Assembly (NCBI GenBank): GCA_021396245.1
Contig: WNYE01000048.1
Span: 248,001-312,000, forward strand
Origin: Sporothrix humicola
Taxonomy: Eukaryota > Ascomycota > Sordariomycetes > Ophiostomatales > Ophiostomataceae
Direction of reading: 5' to 3'
DNA length: 64,000 bases
Shown: positions 10,730 through 22,078 of the stretch, piece by piece
Layout: each line of letters begins with the position of its first letter
How positions within the stretch are numbered: the stretch's first letter is position 1
Translations under genes and position numbers: made by a program
The notes under the pieces: generated by a model
What the model saw: only the letters and a program-made list of their open reading frames with translations
Databases searched by the model: none
Told to the model about the DNA's origin: nothing

Positions 10730-13700
10730 AAGATTAATACTTACAAACACGACTCACAGCTCCAAACCCTAATAATCCTGCTCCTGCTTCCAACTCTTTT
10801 TTCTACATTTCGACTTCGATACCCACTAGCCACCCTCTTACCTCTTTTGCTTTTATCTGTACCAACATTCATTGCGACATTGTTTTCAGCATGCATCTAG
10901 CGCGGTTGTCTGATTTTTTTTTGTATGTATTTTCAACAAACGGCGTTTTCTCTGCCTTTCCATGAAACCGGGGCAAGTCCATCCTCTTTTTTAAAGGGGG
11001 AATGACCACTGCCCTGTTGTTTCCAAAAAAGTGGTGGCGTTTGTTATCCTGTCTTTTTTTCTTCTATTGTTTGAAATACCAAGGGGCATTTTCGGATCAA
11101 AGGGGTACTCTTTTTTCCATCTATTCTCACGATACCAATGTTTCTTATTCCTCGCTCACGCGTGGTCTGTTTTTTATATTATGACTTTGTTTGTCTTATT
11201 TCCTTTTCTTTCTTGATTCTTTCTGCGTCTCCCAAAAGCGACCCAAAAAGCTCCAAAAAAGTCAAAAAGTCGAAAAGCCAGAAAAGAATAAAGGTGGCCG
11301 AACGGGGGCCCCCAGAAAAACACCACGGCGAGCCTACATTGATTTTTGTTCAACGATTATCTTTATGAGTTCTTTTGCGCTTTCCTCGCTGAGAGGACAG
11401 AACAGAAAAAGAAAAGAACAAACAAAAAAATACCAAAAATTTATTACCTTTACCATGCCTTTTACATGACTCGATCGAATGTGTCTTGTGCCGTAATGTC
11501 TGTGTCCATCTATGTCCATGTCGATAGTATCTCATAATATCTCATAATATCTTCAATAATATCTTGCATGTGATGTGGATGTCCGCCCCTCGAATGTTAC
11601 TCAGATGAGCCCATCCAGGGACGACAAGAGTACCAAATACGAGCTTCGATCACTGCCAGAAGCTCGGTGTTCTCCGCATCGAAGCCCAACAGTAACAACT
11701 TCGCGGGGTAAATTGGGCGATCACATCAACTCGAGCTTCGGCAGAAGCAAAACCGGCGGGTGGTTTTTGTAGATTTCCGTTCCTGGCGTCGTCTCGTCTT
11801 TTTGGTGTCGCCTGGCGTTTTACAAAAGGACTTGCGTGTCGAGCGAATCGCGTCAGAAGGCCCCTAGACGTGGCATAGAAGGAAACAAGCCGCCCACCGT
11901 CGCAAGCCATCTCGATTCGGAGTAGGCGAGCCGGCACTCAAGTCCCAACATGCTGACTCTTAACTCTTTGCAAGGACCGGTATTTAGTTCTCGCGCTCTC
12001 TGGTTTTCACATTGTTCGGGCAGATAAAAGCCGACATCCACACAAACTATAATCATCACCATCGTGAACCTTGGATGCAACCATCACAAGAATCGCAAAA
12101 AAGGGCAAATTCTCGATGTGGCCGCCTCCTCCTGCCCAAGTTTGTGAGTCTACGTCGTAATTACTCTCCCGGCACGTTTTTTCGGCAAATTGCTAAGGGA
12201 GTGGATATTGGAATTTGGGAGATGGAAATGGAAATGGAAAATGGGCAAACGGATGTCGGTGAAAAACAGCAGACAAAGGAGGCTGGACTAATTATGCCTT
12301 CCATCAAAGCCCAGCAAATTGATTTGATCAAATTGATGCGCGACGACCTTCTTGAAACGGAGGCTACGACGTAATGAACTGGGATATGCTTCAGGGAGGA
12401 AACGATCGAGACCACGGTCGAGCATCGAGAAGGTCTGAAGGTCAACGGAACAGGCGAGAGGTGTGTGCGAGAGAGAAAAAGCATGTGAAGCCCTGCTCGT
12501 GACGCCTGTGACGTTTGCATGGCTCCAGCGACCCGGAAAACCCCAGTAGCCCCCCAGTAATTCCAGTGGGATACAGTGGATCTGATCGCTAAGTTTACAT
12601 CATTTACAGTGGGACATCGATTCCGGACCAAAGGTTCTGGGGAACAAGGACCGATAATGTGGGGTAGGTGTGGTTAGGAAAGGGTAAAATGCCATGTCGA
12701 TCACCTCCGTTTTCCTACCCAGCTGCCCAGAAAGCCATTTCTCCATTTTACCCCGTTTTCTTGTCTTTCCCCCCAGTTTGAGCGGGTTAATACTTGTTTG
12801 TTTGGAACAGTTCCGACTGTGATTTCGGCGCCTGTATCACGGACCGGTTACGACAGCCTCAGTGACTTCCGCAACTTGCAGTTTTGTAGATGATACTTCC
12901 TTCCCTCCACAGACACCCCGGGGATCCTTCCATCATTGCTTCTTTCCCTAATCTAGTTCCCGCCATCTTGGATCAGCGAAATCTTCTTCGCTTGTTTCGA
13001 AGGCAGGCACGAGCGTGACTATTTGAAGCAGCACTGACTAAAGGGGAAGCTACGGCCAAGCATCGTCGGACAGGGAAAGAACAAAAAAGGTTTACCGAGG
13101 TGACGTAGGATATACCTGCTGTGCTGGCAGACAAGACATCACGAGAATGTGCCGATGGAAGCTCGCCTTCCATCCATTCTGTATTTGTACACCCTCTGGA
13201 GCGAAAAGGTCTGGATTCCCAAGGTCCTATGACATGCAAAAGCTTCTTTGAATGCCTGTTCTTTGGAAAACGGCCTTTGAGATCGTTGGTGGCCTTTGAC
13301 CGCTCCCCGCGCTTTATGCCAGTCATGGTGGCAACGATTGCAGACGGAGTCTTTGTCGAAGCAAGACAGTCTTTCACAGAAGTCGCATACAAAACCAGCC
13401 TACCCCAACAGGTACCGCTCGTGACGTGAACGACTACAGTATGGCATAATTCGGTTGGTTTTCGTAGTCAGATTCGCCGTCAAAGAGAGCTGACCGTTTT
13501 GATATTCTAGGAAGCGCTTGGTAAAGCTTCTTATGAGTTACGAGGGATGGCAGCTATGCGCCGATAATGACAGTTTGAAGTAAAACTGACAAAGTTAAAA
13601 TTAGTCTCTAATTACAGTACAGCGGACGCTGTTGAAACAAAAGTACAGATCAATCAAATGTGTGATATTTTCCCGCCTTTATATCCGCTGTATCTGTTGT

Positions 13701-15949
13701 CCCTTGCTGTCCTCTCCGTCTCCCTATGTGAATTGTTTCATCTGCAGAGTAGTGCTTGCTCGTAGAAAGATATCGCACTGTAATTGATGGGTCGCGAAAA
13801 GACGCCCGATATAAAAGTTGTGACATATACGACGTACATAGAACACAAAATACACGCCTTCTTTGTTTTCTTTTCTATCATGTTGGTGGTCGGCCATCAC
13901 ATGCTGGACAGAACCTTTTCTTATCACAAAAAGGGATGGAAATGGTAACGAATGGTCTATTTGCGGCCATTGTCTTCCCCATGAAGAAAGGGAGTGCCAT
14001 CGCAAACGACACAACAACCAGAGGGACGGCTGCCCCTTGCGTGTGTGTTTTAAGGGAGGAGCCTCGTTGGTGTGATGGAAAATACGGAGGAGGATAAAGG
14101 AATTGATTTTACTGATCAAATAAATTTTATACACATCAAATTATCACCGTTTTCACATTTCATGAACTATTTACTCCGTACATCGACAACAATACAAGGA
14201 GGATATGGGATAAACGCTGTCGTCTTTGCTAAACAACGCGAAAAAACGCGTCGATCGATCGGTGTTTCATTGTTTCAATGTTCAATGAGCTGTGTGTGAT
14301 GTTAGTCCCCCAGCTTCCCCTCACGGCCCAAATTTTGTCTTCCGCCCAGATTGGATGAATGCTAGCAATGTATTACGACGTACAAAGTATGCAAGTAACG
14401 AAAACAAGGAATCGGATGGACGAAAGAGGAAAGCAAAGTAATAAGTTCACCACCATCTCGACCTTTCTAACCGTCACAAGAACACCAAGCGTCTGAGCCG
14501 TCTCTTGGGTTCGTCCCGAAAGAGCCAGTTCAGGACATGATATTCTCCAAAACAGGGCAGGCCAGCCGACATGGCGCACGGAGCATTCGGCTGACTGTTG
14601 GTTACTTTGTGATCTTGTAATTCTGTGAGCTCGTGAGGCTACGCCCCTCCCTCGCAGGCTGAATATTGATCCAGAAGACGGTGAAGAAAACTAGAAAAAT
14701 AAAAGACAGCGAGGAGTCAGAGTCAGGCGTGCTCGGCAGGACACACCGATTTCCCCGAGCTCTGATAATGGCGCATCGTAATCGTGGCCCGTCTTCATTA
14801 CCAGATTCACGTCTTACACCACGAAAGCCAAGAAGGGTATGAAGATTTGCGGCATTTTGACCTTTTGATTTTCTGACTAGAAGGAAAACATTACGGTGTG
14901 AGGGTGTGCATCGATATCCTACCCTGAATCAGCCCAGATAGAGTTTTTTCGAGAGATGCCCAAACAAATTATCCAAAGCCCGATGCCCGCAGAGTTTGTT
15001 CCTGATCTTAGAGAGTTAACGGCTCGTATTACCCCAAGATGCATCGTATATCTGCTTGTCTGCCTATCTGCCGGCAGCTACGGGCGACGGAGGTAACGGT
15101 GATGGTGGGCGGGTTACTCATTCTTTACCCATTTTCCCTCGTTTATTTCATCTTGATATCCTTACATTTTGTTTCACGATAGCTTGCAACCGTTTGTTCT
15201 AGCCAGGGCGTCTAAAATCTGACACCTGTCAGAACCATCAAAGTTTTTCAAGCCACTGTCGGTGAAAGTTTCTTCCCCGCGCTCCTCAACGTTTTTCTGG
15301 GGTAATTCTTGGGTAATTTTTTGGCAGTCGATATTGACGAGGGAAGCAAGCTATTACGTTTGGCAAGGTCAACACCAGATGGTATCAGAGACATTGGCCG
15401 TTGCTATCCGCCGCCATCCGTGGTCACGATGTATTGCTGTGGCTTTCCTGTTTTTCTTCTTTCTATCCCGTCTCGTAATATTTTCCAATTCGACTCTATT
15501 TACTTGTCGAAAAAAGGAAGGTCCAGATATCGAAGGATCAAAGGCAACGTTTTGTTTTATATCAGAATAAAAATAAGAATATAAAGAAAACGAATGCAAA
15601 GGTAAACCCAATAACTCCAATGAAACGGTCGCGGAAACGGCCTTTTGCAGAGGTCCATCTGCATTGGCGATCAGTTCAGTGCACTACAACGTTTTGGCTC
15701 TAAAGCTACATCTCGTCCCATGAATTTATCTGTATTTATTGATTCTTATTTTCTCCTCTGTTCTTTCCCTGCCATTTTATCTGAATGCCTTACCGACATG
15801 TAAATATCGCAGAAAGCCTCAAACATCTTTTTGTCCAAGTTCAAACCGACTGTATCGGGACCACCGCGGCTGCCTCGTCTCTTGCCATAAAATTGAGTGA
15901 CCGCACCTGCCGTCGGTGGGGGTTCCGTTTGCGCCCACAGTCACGCAAC

Positions 15950-16530
15950 CTTCCTTGCACCTCGTCACCGCCCAGTCCCTCTTTCCCTTTTCTTGCTCTT
16001 TCTTCTTTCCCTCCGCGCCTCCCCGTGCCCGCTCTCCTGCTTTGTCGCCCCTTTGCCATTAATGCCGTTACGTGCAGGTAACGTTGAGACGGCAAGCGCA
16101 AGTGCCAAAAGAGCAAAGAGTGTCGTGCCTGCCCCCGCCCGCCAACGGCCCCAGCCCCAGCGCATAAACACGCACATGCAGCGCTAAAATAACGTCAACC
16201 TGACTTGCACCTGCACTTTGCCGTCCTGTTCACCGACTTTTCCTCGTACGCCCTCTTTCCTCTTTTCATCACGGTTTCTCAACCGTTTGTCGGCGGCAAG
16301 TGCGACTGTGGGATGGGGCGAGGCTGAAAACAGACGTTTCCTATTCTGTTGTCACAAGAAAAAGGAGTCATCGTGGCTTTTTGCTTTTATCTTTGCCTGT
16401 GCTATTGCCCACGCCCCTCCAGCCCCCTCACTCTCCCCCCATCCAGTCCCCTCTCCATCACCCCACTGACAGCCCCTGAGTCCCTAAACTTTCCGTTGTC
16501 CTGCATCTGCCCTCCTCTCCTCTTTTTGAT
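15950..16530 (+). promoter_or_regulatory. Pyrimidine-rich block, possible promoter/leader
   Basis: The + strand is dominated by C and T runs, as in the leaders at 8000-8700 and 33480-34050. No convincing coding sequence follows within 1.5 kb. If it is a promoter, its transcript may be non-coding or belong to a gene I cannot resolve. Confidence 0.25.
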
Positions 16531-17966
16531 CTCGAACCGTCTTTCCGTGGAAAACGCTCGCTGCCAGTTCGGTATTCGGTGCAGTGCCGTGCTGTCGTGT
16601 GCTCTGTTATGTGGTGCTCTGTGCCTTGCCCCAGCGACTCGTTCCGACGGCAGCTTTTACCACGAATCACAGCGTCTTGTTGGTCATTTTCTTGAAGCGG
16701 TTTGTCGGCGCGGTTTGTAATGGCCTTCGTCCGTATCTCGTCCCGCTCTCGGGAGCCACATTAATAAATTCTGAAATAATTTCAGACATTAAAGAAAAAT
16801 ACCAAAAACGGAGATATTGCTTGACCAGGAACCGGTTTGTGCCGCCATCATATTCCCATTGTCACCGCCGGAATGGTCATCCATCGAGCCGATTTTCTTG
16901 ATGCCGAGCCATCCCAATCCGCTTCACATTATCTGGGTTGCACATTCTCTATCAGTTGCTGGTGATATAAACGGGTCTTGCATATGGAGTGCAGCTCCTG
17001 GATATGCAATTTGCCATATATTTTCACATGTATGGCACCCTCTCGTTCATTCCAGTATTAATGATATCATGAACAACGGCAATGTGTCAGCCACTCTTAT
17101 TTCGAGGCAACATCATCACCGCTTTCCAACACCGTAGCATCCGAACAGTCATATCATGGCCAGATATACGCCATACATCAGCGCCCTCCCAATTCTGATG
17201 TACTGACTGTGACATATCCTCAGTTCTGCGCCATTCGCTGGAGAAGCGGAAATCCTAAACACGGAGATATCATGAGGCTAATCCCAGTAAACAATAATCT
17301 AGGATGGTGCAGACCAGGCTGAAGAGCCGACAGTAAACGATAGCCAATGCCCTCCAATTAACTTTCAACGAAGTCTCGGGTCGATGCATCACTTAAATTT
17401 GTGACTCCTGATTTTAAGTGTACTGTTTCCAGACCCTATAGCCTATCCATGTGCTGAGGAGCAGTTCTTCGTCGCGCTATCGTGTGATATCTCTTCAGCC
17501 TTGTGATGACGTCATTGTGCAATGTCGGGTCTGGGTGACTTGCTTGTTGGTATCATGAGAAGTGTGCGTATAGAGAACCCTTATGGCTGTTTGTTTAACT
17601 TATTGACTTTCTCGTACATTATATCATTGAAAAGAAGCCTTCTTGCTGTTTGTTTTTGTTGTCGTTGCATGAAGTGGTCAATCGAAACAGAGCCAGTTCT
17701 CTTATATTGTAACCGAGCCGAACACACTGCATTTAACATGGAAATCTGGAGCAAGTAGTAGGCAAAAAAATTGAATTTAATTGAGAAAAAAAACAAATGA
17801 ATTTATTAAGCCCTTAAATGCACATGTTCGAATATGAAGAACCGAAGAAAATGAGGCAAAAGTGAAGATGAAAAGGGGTCTAAACTAGGAAGTGACGACT
17901 CCTTTGTCAACAGTGCTGATTCGTCACCAATACAGTGACAGACGCGCTATCATGCGCACCGCGGGG

Positions 17967-17983
17967 TAGCCCGGGCCGGGCTA
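17967..17983. other. Perfect GC-rich hairpin
   Basis: TAGCCCG and CGGGCTA flank a 3-nt GGC loop, giving a perfect 7-bp stem. No T-run follows and no gene ends nearby, so it is not an obvious terminator. It lies about 760 bp upstream of LSB5. Confidence 0.6.
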
Positions 17984-18094
17984 GCGTTTCAGTAAGAACA
18001 CTGAATGAACGGCTCTCAACGCCCAATGGCGGGGTGCAATTGCAGGCAGGTGCGATCTTTGCGCAACGAGATTAGCTAATATCGTCATTCTAGC

Positions 18095-18385
18095 ATGTGT
18101 CCCCTCATTGCACCTAGCCTCTATCTTTCGGCCGTAGCTGCCCTCGCTGCCCTTGTTGCTGTTATTTCCCCCAATGCTCTTTCCCTAGCCAAAAACCGTC
18201 TTGGTCAAGCAAGCATTCGGCTGCGCCTTCCTTTGCCTGTCTCATATTCGCATTCTCCAAACTACCAACCCCCTTTTCGAAGTAATCCTTCTTTTCGAGC
18301 GTTTTGGGCACACGATACGACTTTACGAAGTGCTACCACATTTGAACAACTGCACCTTTTCGGGGGCCACCAAGCTGCATTGTAG
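18095..18385 (+). CDS. Doubtful small ORF with hydrophobic N-terminus
   Basis: This is an ATG-initiated frame of 96 codons. Residues 4-32 form a hydrophobic, signal-peptide-like stretch rich in Ala, Val and Leu. The rest is Ser/Pro/His-rich with no recognised domain and no cysteines. It sits 360 bp upstream of the LSB5 start on the same strand, so it could equally be chance within the LSB5 promoter or leader. I list it only as a candidate. Confidence 0.12.
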   Translation: MCPLIAPSLYLSAVAALAALVAVISPNALSLAKNRLGQASIRLRLPLPVSYSHSPNYQPPFRSNPSFRAFWAHDTTLRSATTFEQLHLFGGHQAAL

Positions 18386-18745
18386 CTCACACGCGGCACT
18401 TCAGGCACGGAACCAAGCCAAACCCACACCACCCCTCTCGCGCCCCCTCATCAGCCACGTCTTTCCCCTTGCCGTGACATCACTGCGGGACGACAAAAGA
18501 GACACGACGAAAGCCACATAAACAAAACAAGCAAACGCCTCACGAGATAGCTGGCCGGCAGCATCGTCTCCTCCGGGCCCGATAGACGATCTTCAACCTC
18601 CCTTCCTTTGTCGACTGTGAATTGCCCGCACGCCAAGGCTACACTGCCAAGGCTGCCCTGTCACTGCCTCTGTCCTGTACACTCTTCTCTCGACATCCCT
18701 CGACACTCTCACTTCACAGTCGGCTACTAGACAACCTTTGCCACC

Positions 18746-20256
18746 ATGTTTTCTCAAGTATGTATTGAATGGGGCCCAGGATGGGACTTGCGCTACCAGC
18801 CACAATCCCTTTCCAGTAACACAAGCTGATATCTCTCTCTCCCCTCTAGAAAAAGCCATACTCGGCCGTCACGGTCACGATCGAGAACCTCACAGGCGAG
18901 GCATACGAAGAAGATGACCTTAGTGGCATCCCAGATCTTGTCGAGGTTATCAAGCTACAGACATCGGGCCCTACAGAGGCGGCACGAGCGATTCGCAAGA
19001 AGCTCAAGTATGGCAATGTGCACCGTCAGCTGCGCGCGCTGACGTTGCTGGACGGCCTGATCCAGAATGCCGGCCCGCGCTTCCAGCGGTCCTTTGTGGA
19101 CGAGATGTTGCTTGAGCGGCTGCGCGTCTGCGGCACTTCCGACCTGTCCGACCCGGATGTTCGCAAAAAGTGCTCTGAGCTGTTCCGCGGGTGGGCGGCC
19201 GAGTACAAGAACACGCCTGGGTTGGAGCGTTTGGCACGGCTCTACAAGGAACTGCCGCAGCGCAAACAGGTCGTCACACAGGCACAGTCGCGCGTGGTGC
19301 GCGAGACGGAGAACCCCTTTGACGACGACGAAGACGAGGCGGACACCGCAGCCACAGCAGCCGCCCGCCAGAACCAGGGCCAGGCATCGTCGTCCCGGAC
19401 CGTTCCGCAAACACAAACGCAGCCCACGGGCCGCATCGAGTCGTTTAGCTCGTTTGGACGGGACAGCGGCAGCAAGAGCTCCAAGAGCAAGGACAAGAAG
19501 AAGTCGCGCAAGCCGTTCAACCTGGAGGCCGAGAAGCCCGTCATGAAGGCGACAATTGCCGACGCATCCATTGCGACGACAGACCTGACTAACACGCTGC
19601 AAAAGATCAACCGTGAGCTGGAGCGGATTTCGGAGAACGAGGCGGCCATCCAGCGGTTCGAGAAGTGCAAACTGCTGCGGCGCAAGATCCTGCGTTACAT
19701 TTACCTTGTCAATTCCGAGGAATACCTGGGCAGCCTGCTGCACGCCAACGATGAGCTCGTGACTGCGCTCATGTTGTTTGAGCAGCTCGACCGATCGATT
19801 GATGCGGACAGTGACTCGGACGACGACCTGGCCGAACAGGCGCACCGCTACCGCATGATCCAGGAGCAAGCCGCCAAGGACAAGGAGCGGGATGGTGGCT
19901 CGCCTACGTCGGCCGTGCCTGATATTGCCGGCCTCAACCTGGGTGACGCCACCAGCGGCCGCAGCAGCAAGCGCAACAGCGGCATCGCCTCACCACCGCA
20001 GCAACCACGCTCTCCTGCTGCTCCTCCACGCCCGCCGGCACCGCCCCGGCCCTCGGCCATGTCCAAGCCGGCCCTCGGAAGCCGTCCGCCTGTTCCTACG
20101 GCTGCAATGATGGCTGCCGATGCCGCACGGAATCGGGCTTGCGGCGACGACTCGGATGGCGGTGACAGCTATGTGGATGACGACGACGACGATCCTTTCG
20201 CAGACCGCAATGCTGTTGGCACGCCCAAGGTCGAGCAGGGCGAGCCGAGGTGGTAG
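18746..20256 (+). CDS. LSB5: LSB5-like VHS/GAT domain endocytic adaptor
   Basis: Exons are 18746-18757 (only four codons, MFSQ) and 18850-20256, giving 472 residues. The 92-nt intron has GTATGT and TAG ends, and the start sits in a CCACCATG context. Residues 8-150 form the VHS domain (SAVTVTIENLT...GIPDLVEVIKLQ...RALTLLDGLIQNAG). Residues 159-161 are an NPF motif of the kind bound by EH-domain endocytic proteins. Residues 227-322 form a helical GAT domain that, in this family, binds ubiquitin and Arf. An acidic stretch, a Pro/Ala-rich SH3-ligand-like tail (PAAPPRPPAPPRP) and a C-terminal acidic DDPF box follow. In yeast Lsb5 links Las17, Sla1, ubiquitin and Arf3 at the cortical actin and endocytic machinery. 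The gene converges on the next one. Confidence 0.9.
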
Positions 20257-20746
20257 GAGCTTGTTGGGGCTGTATTGCCTTTGATGTTTTCAATGTTCTC
20301 TTTTTCCTTTTCTCTCTTTACTTTTGTAGCAGCGTCTGATTTCAGTCAAAGGATTTGGTTTCATTTTTATGCATGTCTTTCTTGTCGTTGTTTTCGCATC
20401 TTTGATATTCCCCTGCTGCAATCGATATCTACTCAATACATCACTGTTCCATTGCTGTCTGCTCGCACCAGCTCCAAGACAAGCCCACATATACTCCACT
20501 TGAACCCACATCTTCCACGTACGGCCATAGATACTGGAAAATACGGGATCCCGTCCGCTCTCCCCTAGTCAAACCAGTAATCGGCGGATTAGTAGTTGGG
20601 TCGGTGACGACCAGCGAATACCCGCTGCTGTACGTTTTGCCAGTTGATCTATTTTCTTTTTTTTCTCTCTCTCTTTTTTATTTTTTTTTTTATTTTTTTT
20701 ATTTTTTTTTTTTAGAAAATTATCTTTACTCTTAGTGTGCTATCCT
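20257..20746. other. Convergent intergenic region with T-rich tract
   Basis: This holds the 3' flanks of LSB5 (+) and the C11orf54-like gene (-). The only marked feature is a T-rich tract at 20650-20713, broken by single A and C bases; on the minus strand it reads as an A-rich sequence just downstream of the stop. Confidence 0.6.
20650..20713. repeat. T-rich low-complexity tract
   Basis: Long T runs separated by single A residues lie in the shared 3' region of two convergent genes. It is a simple repeat of likely variable length. Confidence 0.85.
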
Positions 20747-21697
20747 TTATACATTCTCTGGAGCGTCTATCCTGTAGATGGCCTTGGCCGTGTTAAAATA
20801 TGCTTCGTACTCGGCATCAGCAGGCGTCAAGTCATGATGGAAGTGGCCGCCCTCTCCATGGTCCGAAAAACAGTGTGTGTGGCCCATGTGCAATTTTAGT
20901 CCCGGATCGCGCGAGTGCAAGACAGACAAGCAAGTCAGAGGTGCCCTGACGTCAAAGTACTTGAGCCAGTTGTCTTTGTCGCCCGGAAGTCGAGGCTCTT
21001 TTTGGAAATCGGGCATGACATGGATCAAGGCACGGCCGTGACGGAAGATAAATACGCCGCCGAGGCTGACGGGCTCCTCGTATTTGTTGAAGAGAGCCTC
21101 TTTGATAGCCGCGGCAAAGTCTGGACTGTCGAGCTTGCGGCTCTTGGCCACGATCTTGAGCACTTCGCCCGGAAGACCGTCGCTGCCGTAGATATTCGTG
21201 AGCAGGGCCGAGTCTGTCGAGGACGGCAAAGGCTGGCATCGGTGTGCCAGAGTGCCGGTGGCGATGTCTGTGACTTTGTCCGAGTCGGACGCCGGCACAA
21301 TCTTGGCAAAGCGCGTCTGGTTGTTGGCGACGCCGTTTTTGTAGCTCAGATTAGGCACCAGCTCCGTGTTGAAGCCGATATGGTGGAAGGGACCGGCACC
21401 GGCGCCAATGACCAGGCCGTCCTGCATCTCCATCAGATCCATCAGCTCGCGCAAATGGTACTTGTGGTCCAGTCGAGGGAGCGGACGCAGGTTTGGGGGC
21501 CCGCCGACATCGCCAATGCGCTCGTTTCCAGAGATGCCCTCGGCGGCGAGATGGAAGGGAGCTTCGCGCAAATCGGGGCTGCGAGTGACCTCGACAGAGA
21601 CCGTCTCAAAATGCTGCTCGAGGCCGGCCTGGAGGACTGCCGCCAGCTCATCCAGAGGCGGCGGACTCAGCACATATTTCTTCGTGTTCCAAGACAT
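20747..21697 (-). CDS. C11orf54-type metal-dependent ester hydrolase (DUF1907)
   Basis: This is a single-exon gene of 316 residues, the usual size of the family. It matches the DUF1907 family whose human member is C11orf54 (PTD012), a zinc protein with ester hydrolase activity in vitro; its physiological substrate is not settled. The diagnostic part is C-terminal: GHTH at 272-275, then SDHGEGGHFHHD at 278-289. By homology His273, His275 and His285 are the metal ligands. Upstream family signatures include GGPPNLRPLPRLDHKYHL and GAGAGPFHHIGFN. I chose the ATG at 21697 because it begins the conserved part; the frame continues upstream without conserved sequence. The gene is tail to tail with LSB5 and 380 bp from the first MFS gene, so membership in the neighbouring cluster is possible but unproven. 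Confidence 0.88.
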   Translation of the reverse strand: MSWNTKKYVLSPPPLDELAAVLQAGLEQHFETVSVEVTRSPDLREAPFHLAAEGISGNERIGDVGGPPNLRPLPRLDHKYHLRELMDLMEMQDGLVIGAGAGPFHHIGFNTELVPNLSYKNGVANNQTRFAKIVPASDSDKVTDIATGTLAHRCQPLPSSTDSALLTNIYGSDGLPGEVLKIVAKSRKLDSPDFAAAIKEALFNKYEEPVSLGGVFIFRHGRALIHVMPDFQKEPRLPGDKDNWLKYFDVRAPLTCLSVLHSRDPGLKLHMGHTHCFSDHGEGGHFHHDLTPADAEYEAYFNTAKAIYRIDAPENV

Positions 21698-22078
21698 TAT
21701 GACAAAGAGGCAATGTCGAGTATTGATTTCTCTCGTTTGGCGACAGGATGTCTTCGGAGTGGTTTTCAAGGTTTATTGAGGGGCTTACAGCGTAGCGTCG
21801 GAGTTGTAGTCGGAGTCGTAGTCCGACTTTACCATTTGGCTACCGCATTGCGTCTTCACTAGAACAATGCACTATTCTAAGTAACGCCGATAAGTCTACG
21901 AAAAGGTCTAGTAAATAATTCACTTGATGTTCTTTTGATTTTGAATCGCCGAGAGAAGACAATGATGCCATTTTCAACATATTTTAAAGGGCATTTCTTG
22001 TGACAAATCCTCTATCTACTTTATGCCACGTTGGTGGGTAAACCTCATAAAAATATGTCCTCCCCATAATATCTGTAT
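21698..22078. other. Intergenic region, 5' flank of hydrolase gene and 3' flank of MFS gene
   Basis: This is about 380 bp between two minus-strand genes. It must contain the promoter of the hydrolase gene and the 3' UTR of the upstream MFS gene. A GGAGT-like short repeat lies at 21795-21825. I see no TATA box or clear operator. Confidence 0.5.

Larger units (their letters stand above)
10730..18745. other. Gene-poor interval between the DUF3295 gene and LSB5
   Basis: Eight kilobases follow the DUF3295 stop without a recognisable gene. The first few hundred bases are presumably its 3' UTR. Visible structure includes a run of ATCTCATAAT-like repeats at 11521-11565, GGAAAT repeats at 12221-12243, a strongly pyrimidine-rich block at about 15950-16530 that resembles the leaders of genes elsewhere in this window, and a GC-rich hairpin at 17967-17983. 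Open frames are short and give no family match. A long non-coding transcript or a missed multi-exon gene cannot be excluded. Confidence 0.45.

Noticed and set aside
12161..12631. 156-codon open frame on the minus strand
   Set aside because: Random-looking composition with simple-sequence Ser/Ile runs from GGAAAT repeats; no family match.
18955..19869. 304-codon open frame on the minus strand
   Set aside because: It is antisense to LSB5, whose VHS and GAT domains read on the plus strand.
20915..21862. 315-codon open frame on the plus strand
   Set aside because: It is antisense to the C11orf54-like gene, whose conserved metal-site motif shows that the minus strand codes.
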